Assembly: GCA_008107755.1 (NCBI GenBank)
Contig: VIRH01000087.1
Coordinates: 166,280-230,279 of the forward strand
Direction of reading: 5' to 3'
DNA from: Rhodobacterales bacterium
GTDB lineage: Bacteria; Pseudomonadota; Alphaproteobacteria; Rhizobiales; Stappiaceae
DNA: 64,000 nucleotides
Part shown: in pieces, positions 9,260 through 17,027 of the stretch
How positions within the stretch are numbered: the stretch's first letter is position 1
Layout of the letters: each line of letters begins with the position of its first letter
Position numbers and translations under genes: made by a program
Notes under the pieces: generated by a model
Told to the model about the DNA's origin: nothing
The model's database searches: none
What the model saw: the letters and a program-made list of their open reading frames with translations, nothing else

Positions 9260-9760
9260 TTATTCCAAGTGATCCCTGATGGCGTCAAGACCGGCCCGGG
9301 CACATTCCGCCTCGGTCTCGCTGCCACCGCCACCGGCAACGCCGATACCGCCGAGCATCTGGCCTGACGACGACAGGATCGGAATGCCGCCTGGCACCGG
9401 CACCGCGCCCGGCGATGCCGCAGCAGCCAGGGCCGCCGTTTCTGACGCCGATGCCTTTTCGGGCTTCAAGGCGCCCGCCGGGGCGTTGTAGATCGCGGCC
9501 GTCCAGGCCTTCTGCCTCGCCCTGTCGGTGACATAGGCGCCCCCCATATTGCTGCGAAGCGTCGCCTGCTCGATCCCGAAGCGATCCACGACCGAGACCC
9601 CGACCTGATACCCGGCCTCGTTGCACACGAGGATCGCCCGAAGGGCGGCCTTCATGGCGAGCTGGATATCCATGACCTCGACCGTGTGGGTGCCGGAGGA
9701 TTGTGCAAGCGCGGGCGATGCCGCCACCAGCGCGACGAAACCTGCAACAAGGCTGCGCAT
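9260..9760 (-). CDS. GlcG/HbpS-family heme-binding-like protein, exported
   Basis: 166 residues. A clear signal peptide (SLVAGFVALVAASPALAQ) is followed by a GlcG/HbpS domain: AMKAALRAILVCNEAGYQVGVSVVDRFG, RARQKAWTAAIY and the glycine-rich GGIPILSSSGQMLGGIGVAGG. Members bind heme or other small ligands, or have no known role; export to the periplasm is inferred from the signal. Two family members are known from glycolate loci, but nothing of that pathway lies here. It sits between mtnP and the bc1 terminator, so it probably has its own promoter. Confidence 0.85.
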   Translation of the reverse strand: MRSLVAGFVALVAASPALAQSSGTHTVEVMDIQLAMKAALRAILVCNEAGYQVGVSVVDRFGIEQATLRSNMGGAYVTDRARQKAWTAAIYNAPAGALKPEKASASETAALAAAASPGAVPVPGGIPILSSSGQMLGGIGVAGGGGSETEAECARAGLDAIRDHLE

Positions 9761-9784
9761 TTGGAGATTGTCCCCCTCAAAGAA

Positions 9785-9809
9785 AAAGCCGCCGGTGACC
9801 GGCGGCTTT
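9785..9809 (-). terminator. Rho-independent terminator of the bc1 operon
   Basis: Perfect 11-bp stem AAAGCCGCCGG / CCGGCGGCTTT with a three-base loop. On the minus strand the hairpin is followed by a T-rich run (TTTTTCTTT, plus-strand 9776-9787). It lies 24 bases past the petC stop codon and ahead of the GlcG-family gene, so it ends petABC transcription. Confidence 0.9.
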
Positions 9810-9832
9810 CGTTTGGCTTGCTCGAAGCCCGA

Positions 9833-10714
9833 TCAGTGCTCGACGTTACGCCAAAGCTTCTTCTTGGTGAAGTACAGCAGGCCGGCAAACACGATCAGGA
9901 AAACCATCACGCGGAAGCCGATCTTCTTGCGCTCCTCGAGGTGCGGCTCTGCAGCCCACATCATGAAGGCCGAAACGTCGCGGGCGTACTGGTCGACGGT
10001 CATCGGAGTGCCGTCGGTATATTCGACCAGTTCCTCGGACAGCGGCGGTGCCATGCCGATCGGGCCACCCGTCAGGTGCTCGTGGGCACAGTCGGCCGGC
10101 ATCGATCCACCGAGGAACTTCGGATTGTAGTAGCCCGAGAAATCCTCACCCAGACACGCCGGAGCTTCTTCCGGGTAGTGGGTCAACAGCGCGTAGATGT
10201 AGTCCGGGCCCTGCTCCTGGTACTGCGTGAAGGCATCGAAGACGAACCACGGGAAACCGCGATGCGCCGCACGGGCCTTTGCCAGCAGCGAGAAGTCGGG
10301 CGGATAGGCGCCGCCGTTTGCCGCGCGCGCCGCCTGCTCGTTCGGGAACGGCGACGGGAACTTGTCGGCAAGGATCGCCGGACGCTCGAACATTTCGCCA
10401 TCATCGTCCGGACCGTCCATGACGGTGTATTCCGAAGCGATCTGCTTGGCCTGCTCTTCGGTGAAGCTCGGACCGCCGTCCTGGGCCAGGGTGCGGAAGG
10501 CAACCTGGCGCAAGCCGTGACACGACGAACAGACTTCGCGGTAGACCTTGAAGCCGCGCTGCAGCTGACCACGGTCGAAGAAGCCGAAGGGGCCTGCGAA
10601 GGACCACTGCTGCCGCTCGATATGTGGCGGATCACCGGCTGCGAGGGCCGGCGTCGCGATGGCAACTGCCGCCACCGCTGCAAGGGAACGAACCATTTTG
10701 ATCATGGTGCTCAT
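9833..10714 (-). CDS. petC: Cytochrome c1 of the bc1 complex
   Basis: 293 residues. Signal peptide (VRSLAAVAAVAIATPALAA), heme-attachment motif CSSCH in the stretch YREVCSSCHGLR, a periplasmic domain with the axial-ligand region near PADCAHEH...MAPPL, and one C-terminal anchor (VMVFLIVFAGLLYF). It passes electrons from the Rieske protein to soluble cytochrome c. It is a separate gene, not the cytochrome b/c1 fusion (fbcH) found in some Bradyrhizobium relatives. Third gene of petA-petB-petC; a terminator follows. Confidence 0.96.
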   Translation of the reverse strand: MSTMIKMVRSLAAVAAVAIATPALAAGDPPHIERQQWSFAGPFGFFDRGQLQRGFKVYREVCSSCHGLRQVAFRTLAQDGGPSFTEEQAKQIASEYTVMDGPDDDGEMFERPAILADKFPSPFPNEQAARAANGGAYPPDFSLLAKARAAHRGFPWFVFDAFTQYQEQGPDYIYALLTHYPEEAPACLGEDFSGYYNPKFLGGSMPADCAHEHLTGGPIGMAPPLSEELVEYTDGTPMTVDQYARDVSAFMMWAAEPHLEERKKIGFRVMVFLIVFAGLLYFTKKKLWRNVEH

Positions 10715-10744
10715 GTCTCGATTAACTCCTGATCCGGTTCGCGT

Positions 10745-12010
10745 TTACTTGGTTTCCGATGCAGCGGCTGCACCGGCTGGCTTGCCGGAACCACCCTTCA
10801 GAACCGCTTCCGAGATGGAGGCCGGTAAGGGCCGCGGTTTTTCGAAGAACCCGAGCATCGGCAGGATGATCAGGAAGTGGGCGAAGTAGTAGACCGTGCA
10901 GATCCGCGCCAGGATGACATAGGTGCCTTCCGCCGGCATTGCGCCGAGGTAGCCGAGCGCCACGCAGACCAGTGCAAAGATCCAGAAGAACTGCTTGAAC
11001 AGCGGCCGGTAGGTACCGGAACGGACCTTCGACGTATCGAGCCACGGCAGGACGAACAGGATCGCGATTGCGCCGAACATGGCCACGACACCGCCGAGCT
11101 TGTCCGGGACCGCACGCAGGATCGCGTAGAACGGCAGGAAGTACCACTCGGGAACGATATGCGCCGGGGTCACCAGCGGGTTCGCCTCAATGTAGTTGTC
11201 CGGGTGCCCCATGTAGTTCGGCACATAGAACACGAACCATGCGAACAGGATCATGAACATGATGATCGCGAACAGGTCCTTGATCGTATAGTACGGATGG
11301 AACGGAACCGTGTCCTGCTTGGTCTTGGGCTGCACGCCGGTCGGGTTGTTGTTGCCCGTGGTGTGGAAGGCCCACACGTGCAGGATGACCACGCCGAAAA
11401 TCATGAACGGCAGCAGGTAGTGCAGCGAGAAGAACCGGTTCAGGGTCGGGTTGTCGACCGCGAAGCCGCCCCACAGCCAGGTGCGGATGGCATCGCCGAC
11501 CAGCGGAATCGCCGAGAACAGGTTGGTGATTACGGTCGCGCCCCAGAAGGACATCTGTCCCCACGGCAGCACGTAGCCCATGAAGCCGGTGCCCATCATG
11601 ATGAGGAAGATGATCACGCCGAGGATCCAGGAGATCTCGCGCGGCGCCTTGTAGGAGCCGTAGTACATGCCGCGGAACATGTGGATGTAGACGGCGATGA
11701 AGAACATCGACGCGCCGTTGGCATGCAGATATCGCAGCATCCAGCCGAAGTTCACGTCGCGCATGATGTGCTCGACACTGTCGAACGCTGCGGTCGTGCT
11801 CGGGGTGTAGTGCATCACCAGAACGATACCGGTGATGATCTGCGAAATCAGGATGAAGAACAGAATACCGCCGAAGGTCCACCAGTAGTTGAGGTTCTTC
11901 GGGGTCGGGAAGTCGACGAAAGAGCCGCGCACAAGCGAAATGACGGGCAAGCGGCTCTCAAGCCACTTGGCTCCGGCGCTCTGCGGAACGTAGTTTGAAT
12001 GTCCAGCCAT
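10745..12010 (-). CDS. petB: Cytochrome b of the bc1 complex
   Basis: 421 residues with eight or so membrane helices. Contains the quinol-site motif PEWYFLP, the helix-B region [14 protein letters not shown] with a heme-ligand His, and [30 protein letters not shown] precedes the ATG. Oxidises ubiquinol and reduces it at the second site in the Q-cycle. It lies 25 bases downstream of petA and 30 upstream of petC, consistent with one operon. Confidence 0.97.
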   Translation of the reverse strand: MAGHSNYVPQSAGAKWLESRLPVISLVRGSFVDFPTPKNLNYWWTFGGILFFILISQIITGIVLVMHYTPSTTAAFDSVEHIMRDVNFGWMLRYLHANGASMFFIAVYIHMFRGMYYGSYKAPREISWILGVIIFLIMMGTGFMGYVLPWGQMSFWGATVITNLFSAIPLVGDAIRTWLWGGFAVDNPTLNRFFSLHYLLPFMIFGVVILHVWAFHTTGNNNPTGVQPKTKQDTVPFHPYYTIKDLFAIIMFMILFAWFVFYVPNYMGHPDNYIEANPLVTPAHIVPEWYFLPFYAILRAVPDKLGGVVAMFGAIAILFVLPWLDTSKVRSGTYRPLFKQFFWIFALVCVALGYLGAMPAEGTYVILARICTVYYFAHFLIILPMLGFFEKPRPLPASISEAVLKGGSGKPAGAAAASETK

Positions 12011-12035
12011 GGCTGTCTCCTAAAAATTCTTGCCG

Positions 12036-12617
12036 TTAGCCGATCTTGATCGTCGAGTCGCTGACGAACTCGAGCGGCGGAATCAGCAAATTCTCGGGAG
12101 CCGGGCCCTTACGGATACGGCCGGCAGTGTCGTAATGGGATCCGTGGCACGGGCAGAACCAGCCACCGAAGTCGCCCTCGTCGCCGATCGGCACACAGCC
12201 GAGGTGCGTACAGATGCCGACCTGGACCAGCCAGTTTTCCTTGCCTTCCACGCCGCGGTTCACGTCGGTTGCTTCCGCGTCCGCCGGCAGGTTCGCATTA
12301 CGTGCAATCGGATCCTTGAGATCCGCAAGAGGAACAGCCTGTGCTTCTTCCACTTCAACCGCCGTGCGGTTGCGGATGAAGACGGGCTTGCCGCGCCATT
12401 TGACTGTGATTGACTGCCCTTCCTCCACGGCAGACACATCGACTTCAATGGAAGCCAGAGCCAGTGCAGAGGCGTCCGGGTTCATCTGGTCAATGAACGG
12501 CCATACCAACGCCCCGGCGCCCACAACGCCCATTGCCCCGGTCGCGATGTAGAGAAAGTCACGGCGGTTCGGTTCTTCCGCATCCGTGTTGTGTGCCAAG
12601 GTCGCGTCCTCTTTCAT
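12036..12617 (-). CDS. petA: Rieske iron-sulfur subunit of the bc1 complex
   Basis: 193 residues. A twin-arginine-type N-terminus ([19 protein letters not shown]) doubles as the membrane anchor. The 2Fe-2S ligands are in CTHLGC and CPCHGS, exactly as expected. Start uncertain: ATG at 12617 is listed; an upstream TTG (12623) and an internal TTG (just before AHNTDAEE, behind AGAGGA) are possible. First gene of petABC, so the promoter should lie in 12618-12899, where I could not pick out a convincing box. Confidence 0.95.
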   Translation of the reverse strand: MKEDATLAHNTDAEEPNRRDFLYIATGAMGVVGAGALVWPFIDQMNPDASALALASIEVDVSAVEEGQSITVKWRGKPVFIRNRTAVEVEEAQAVPLADLKDPIARNANLPADAEATDVNRGVEGKENWLVQVGICTHLGCVPIGDEGDFGGWFCPCHGSHYDTAGRIRKGPAPENLLIPPLEFVSDSTIKIG

Positions 12618-12899
12618 GTTCAACCTGTACCGAAAGCCCGCATCAGGTGCGCCGCCCTTCCTCCCTAGAAGAACTTCGCGACCATGCCGGGCTCAACGGA
12701 GACCGGGGAGCATCACGTCCGACCGGTCAAGCGGCTTGTCTTTTTGCACCCTTCGAAACGCTTGTCCAGTTCAACAAACGGCTCCGCTTGAATATGTCGC
12801 AGTCAAAAATCCTTGCCTTGCCGCTTTTCTGCCCTTTTTTGGGGAACATGCGCAAGGCCGGAATTCCGCGGAATCCCGGCCTTGGCGAAAATAGCTGCG

Positions 12900-14738
12900 T
12901 CAGGCCGCCTCGACGGGGTCCAGAAAGCCGCCGGACTGGTGCTGCCAGAGCTGATCGTAGAGCCCTTTCCGGTCCAGAAGCTCCTGATGCGTTCCCTCCT
13001 CGATGATTCGGCCCTTGTCCATGACGATCAGCCGGTCCATCGCCGCGATGGTGGACAGACGATGGGCAATCGCGATCACCGTCTTTCCCTCCATGAGGTC
13101 GAACAGGCTCTCCTGGATCGCGACCTCCACTTCAGAATCGAGCGCCGAAGTCGCCTCGTCCAGCGCAAGGATCGGCGCATCCTTCAGAAGGACACGGGCG
13201 ATCGCGATACGCTGGCGCTGTCCGCCGGAGAGCTTCACGCCGCGCTCGCCGACATGGGCATCAAGGCCCTTGCGGCCCTCCATGTCCGAAAGCCCAGTGA
13301 CAAAATCCATCGCATGGGCCTTGGAGAGGGCTTCCAGCACCTGCTCCCGCGTCGCATCCGGTCTGCCGTAGGAGACGTTGTCGAAGATCGACCGGTGAAG
13401 CAGAGACGTATCCTGCGTCACCACGCCGACATTTGCCCGGATGTCGTCCTGCCGCACGCCAGAGATGTCCTGACCGTCGATCAGGATACGGCCTGCCTCC
13501 AGGTCGTAGAACCGCAGCAGCAGGTTCACCAGCGTCGATTTGCCGGCCCCTGACCGGCCGATCAGGCCGATCTTTTCGCCCGGAGCAATGGTCAGGCTGA
13601 GATCATCGATCACTCCGGCCTTCTTGCCATAGTGGAAGCGGATGTTCTCGAAGCGGATTTCGCCCTTGTCGACCTGAAGCGTCTTCGCCGCCGGCACGTC
13701 CACCACTTCACGCTCGCGCGAGATGGTCGAAATGCCGTCCTGAACCGTCCCGATATTCTCGAAGAGACCAGCCAGTTCCCACAGGATCCAGTGCGACATG
13801 CCCTGCAGCCGCAGCACCAGGGCAACCGCGATGGTGACTTCGCCGATGGTCACGTTGCCGGCCCGCCAGAGCGTGATCGACAGGCCTCCGATCGCCGCAA
13901 GCAAAAGCATGTTGATGAACACCAGCACGATATTGAGCCAGGTCACCAGACGCATCTGCATGAAGACGGTCTTGAGAAAGCCCGTCATCGAGGCCCGGGC
14001 GTAGCTCTCCTCGCGGTCGGCGTGGGAAAAGAGCTTCACCGTCGTGATGTTGGTATAGGCATCCACCACGTGACCGGTCATGAGCGAGCGGGCATCGGCC
14101 TGCATCTTCGAAACGTCGCGCAGCCTCGGAATGAAGACGCGGATCGTCACGAGATAGGCCGCAAGCCAGATCAGGAGCGGCAACGACAGCCAGATGTTGG
14201 CGCCGCCGACCACGATCACGGCAGCCGTGAAATAGACCGCCACATAGACCAGGATGTCCGCCATCCGCGAGACGACTTCACGAACGCCAAGCGCCGTCTG
14301 CATCAGCTTTGTCGCGATCCGCCCGGCGAAGTCGTTCTGGTAGAAAGACACGCTCTGGCGCAGCAGATAACGGTGAACCCGCCACCGGATCGACATGGGG
14401 TAGTTGCCCATGAGGGCCTGGTGGAAGAACAGCTGCCAGAGAGCTTCCAGCAGCGGACGGACAACCAGCAGGACACAGAGCATCATGACCAGGACCGGCC
14501 AGTTTTCACTGAAGAACGTCTGCGGATCCGATTTCTCGAGCCAGGTCACAAGGTCGCCGAGGAATGTGAACACATAAACCTCGACGATGGCGACGAGCGT
14601 GCCCAGCAAGGACACGCAGGCAAGGATCGGCCACACGGGTTTGGTGTAGTACCAGCAGAAGGCCCAGAACGCCTTGGGAGGCACTTCCAGCTCAGTGTCG
14701 GCGAAGGGATCCGCCATTTTTTCGAAACGTGCGAACAT
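12900..14738 (-). CDS. ABC exporter, fused permease and ATPase (MsbA/multidrug type), paralogue 1
   Basis: 612 residues. Six membrane segments in the first ~330 residues include the family block VSFYQNDFAGRIATKLMQ. The ATPase domain has Walker A GRSGAGKST, signature LSGGQRQRIAIARVLLKDAPILALDEATSALD and switch His AHRLS. The start is at 14738, where GAGAGG lies five bases upstream. It is closely related in layout and motifs to the exporter at 24034-25887; both have an N-terminal extension naming a Pro-Phe stretch before the first helix. Works as a dimer; substrate unknown. The upstream small membrane gene ends three bases before it. Confidence 0.9.
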   Translation of the reverse strand: MFARFEKMADPFADTELEVPPKAFWAFCWYYTKPVWPILACVSLLGTLVAIVEVYVFTFLGDLVTWLEKSDPQTFFSENWPVLVMMLCVLLVVRPLLEALWQLFFHQALMGNYPMSIRWRVHRYLLRQSVSFYQNDFAGRIATKLMQTALGVREVVSRMADILVYVAVYFTAAVIVVGGANIWLSLPLLIWLAAYLVTIRVFIPRLRDVSKMQADARSLMTGHVVDAYTNITTVKLFSHADREESYARASMTGFLKTVFMQMRLVTWLNIVLVFINMLLLAAIGGLSITLWRAGNVTIGEVTIAVALVLRLQGMSHWILWELAGLFENIGTVQDGISTISREREVVDVPAAKTLQVDKGEIRFENIRFHYGKKAGVIDDLSLTIAPGEKIGLIGRSGAGKSTLVNLLLRFYDLEAGRILIDGQDISGVRQDDIRANVGVVTQDTSLLHRSIFDNVSYGRPDATREQVLEALSKAHAMDFVTGLSDMEGRKGLDAHVGERGVKLSGGQRQRIAIARVLLKDAPILALDEATSALDSEVEVAIQESLFDLMEGKTVIAIAHRLSTIAAMDRLIVMDKGRIIEEGTHQELLDRKGLYDQLWQHQSGGFLDPVEAA

Positions 14739-14740
14739 GT

Positions 14741-15166
14741 TTACCTCTCCCATCCGATCACGCGAAGCGCGGCAGCCCGGCGTTGGGGCTCCTGCGGGTC
14801 CGGGTCGCGATAATGCGGACGAATGATGGGGCCGGACGGCGACAATCTCGCTCCGGCGATGAAACTTGTGACCGCCAGGGCCACGATGAATCCGCCCCAG
14901 AACAGATCCTGAAGCCTGTCGGCAAAGGCGCTCGCCGGGACTATTCTCCCGGCAATATCAACGGCCTCCACACTCGTCAGGCTTACGGCCAGAACCGGCA
15001 GGAAAAGAAGGACGGCCAGCGCGAAGGTGGCGGCGAAAAACACTGCGACCGTCTGCGCAAAACGGATAGGACCGCGAACCGCGCCACCAGATGGCCGCGC
15101 CGGTAAAGAATAGAAATCCCGTCGGTCCGCCATCGCGGACACCTCGGGTGGGAACTGGATCAGCAT
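14741..15166 (-). CDS. Small membrane protein, unknown, coupled to an ABC exporter gene
   Basis: 141 residues from ATG 15166; an ATG at 15133 (GAGG upstream) is equally plausible. Two hydrophobic segments (TVAVFFAATFALAVLLFLPV and LFWGGFIVALAVTSFIAGA) flank a short loop, and the tail is charged and Pro-rich. I recognise no family. It ends three bases before the exporter start at 14738, so the two are almost certainly co-transcribed. Confidence 0.6.
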   Translation of the reverse strand: MLIQFPPEVSAMADRRDFYSLPARPSGGAVRGPIRFAQTVAVFFAATFALAVLLFLPVLAVSLTSVEAVDIAGRIVPASAFADRLQDLFWGGFIVALAVTSFIAGARLSPSGPIIRPHYRDPDPQEPQRRAAALRVIGWER

Positions 15167-15766
15167 CGGAGTGTCTCCGAAAAGAAACGTCAGGTCTGGT
15201 GACAGCGAACCCGCGCAAACGCGAGCAGCCGGTTTGTTCCGACTTGGGCCAGTCACCGCAAATTTCTAGATATTGAAGAGGGTCAGCGTCTTCCTAGAGG
15301 AAGCGGACAGTCAATCCCCGACAAGCCATGAGGGCGGCCGATGGCGCGATCAAGATGCGATCTATCATGTATGCCCTCCTGGTTGCGCGGCCCTGGCGGC
15401 CACTGAGATGACGGAACATGCCGATCTGGGAAACCGGCAGAACGCTTTGGTACCCGCATTCAGGTGCGTTGAAAAGCGCAAAACGTCAATCCGCAGTAGC
15501 TCACAAAGGACTGTTGCCGATCGGCCACATTCGAGACGCGTGCCGGCATGCCGACGCCATTTCCCTATCCTGACACCGAACCAAGGCTCCCCTCGCAGGG
15601 GCCAGCGGTCCGGCAAAGCGTGCAGTTGCAGACACGCGCAAGCCTCAGGCATTGCACTCGCTGGTTCGTCACTCTAGTAAATTCTACCAAGGTATGCTTG
15701 GTCCTGTTCGTCTGGACGCCACCGGCAGACGTTTCGGCTGACGGGTCGACAAAGGAACAAACGGCA
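15167..15766. other. Intergenic region between divergent genes, no gene recognised
   Basis: About 600 bases between the membrane protein (minus) and the AraC regulator (plus). It must hold both promoters. Open frames exist on both strands (for example minus 15365-15652) but show no family features and have Arg/Ser-rich shadow-like composition. The middle part (about 15380-15660) does not look like ordinary spacer and may be a decayed gene or dispersed repeat. Confidence 0.5.
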
Positions 15767-16744
15767 ATGCTGACAAAGAGGTTCCTTCCCGAGGATGGCA
15801 TACCGGGGCTGACGTCATACACCCTCGAAGACCCCGGAATGCAGGCCAATCTGCAGCCCTGGGTCGAGATGGAGTGCCTCCAGCTCAGCCATGGCCGCCG
15901 GGTTGCCGACTTCGATTGCCTGAACCTCGGCAGGCAAAAGATCGTGCGGGAAAGACAATCGGCATCCGTCCAGAAGGTCGGCCGGGCGACCTCGGACTTC
16001 TGTACGGTTTCCATCTCCTCGCAGGATGCCACGGCCCGATTTTCCGAGCATAGTTGTGCGGTCGAGGAAAGCATCTTCTTCATGCCCGGGGGTATGGAGT
16101 TCGACATCCACGTGCCTGCGGGCGGCGAGACCGTCTATGCCGGCTTCAGCCAGCAGGAGTTCCTGCAATGCGCCCGTATCCTGAACCCGAAGGAGTGGGA
16201 AAGGCCGCCGCCGAGTGTCCTGGCGCTGAAATCTCCTTACCGGGTTGATTTCAAGGCGGCCCTGGAGTTCGGCCTGCAATTGGCGCAAGACTTTGACGGC
16301 AGCGAAGAGCCTCTGCACGAGGACATCCTGCGTGCCCACGTCCTGCAAACAGCCTTGGACATCGTTGTTTCGGGCGAAGACGGCCATGAACCTTCGCACA
16401 GCGAGCGTCTTCGGGCCCTGGAGATCGGAAAGAAAGCACGCGCTTTCGTCGAGGCCCAGCTGGACAGCGCAACCTTACCGACCCTTGTGAACCTTTGCAC
16501 AGAGCTTGGCATCTCCGAACGCACATTGCGCTACGCGATGCAGCAGTATGTCGGCCTCTCGCCCACGGTTTATCTGCGCCGCTGCCGGCTGAACCGGGTC
16601 CGAGCGTTGCTTGCCGCCGCCGATCCTCAGGAGACAACCGTCACGCAGGCGGCCATGCATTTCGGCTTCCTGCACCTTGGCCGTTTCGCCGGCCACTACA
16701 GGCGGATGTTTGCCGAAACACCTTCGCAGACCCTCGCCTCCTGA
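15767..16744 (+). CDS. AraC-family transcriptional regulator
   Basis: 325 residues from ATG 15767, with AAGGAAC upstream; a longer reading from 15548 has no ribosome site and odd composition. The C-terminal ~100 residues are two AraC helix-turn-helix units (LVNLCTELGISERTLRYAMQ, then TVTQAAMHFGFLHLGRFAGH) ending YRRMFAETPSQTL, the typical signature. The N-terminal ~200 residues form an effector or dimerisation region not assigned to a named ligand. The next gene on the same strand encodes an autotransporter, a likely target, by adjacency only. Confidence 0.88.
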   Translation: MLTKRFLPEDGIPGLTSYTLEDPGMQANLQPWVEMECLQLSHGRRVADFDCLNLGRQKIVRERQSASVQKVGRATSDFCTVSISSQDATARFSEHSCAVEESIFFMPGGMEFDIHVPAGGETVYAGFSQQEFLQCARILNPKEWERPPPSVLALKSPYRVDFKAALEFGLQLAQDFDGSEEPLHEDILRAHVLQTALDIVVSGEDGHEPSHSERLRALEIGKKARAFVEAQLDSATLPTLVNLCTELGISERTLRYAMQQYVGLSPTVYLRRCRLNRVRALLAAADPQETTVTQAAMHFGFLHLGRFAGHYRRMFAETPSQTLAS

Positions 16745-17027
16745 TATTTTTACCTATATTTCCCGCCTTTGCCGAAAACGGATAGCTCGGCAACATTTCA
16801 ATTTCTAGTTTGCACGCAAGAGCTTGAACTCCGAGTGCATTAATCGCCCAGATCCACTTCCGAGCTGAAGCCACGTTTTCATCGAAACAGCTCGGGAAGA
16901 AATGCAGATATTATCCAACGCCGGCGCAGTTTTCGGCCAATGCCGGTCTCGCAAGCTTCCGGCTTTGACACCGCAGCCGTTGCTGCGATCCGGCGCCGTC
17001 TCCGGAAGCCGATTGCAGCGCTTCACC

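Noticed and set aside
10877..11998. 373-residue plus-strand open frame opposite petB
   Set aside because: Antisense shadow; petB is certain.
12853..12884. CAAGGCCGG/CCGGCCTTG repeat as a terminator of the first ABC exporter
   Set aside because: Good outer stem but a long loop and no T-run on either side; left unannotated.
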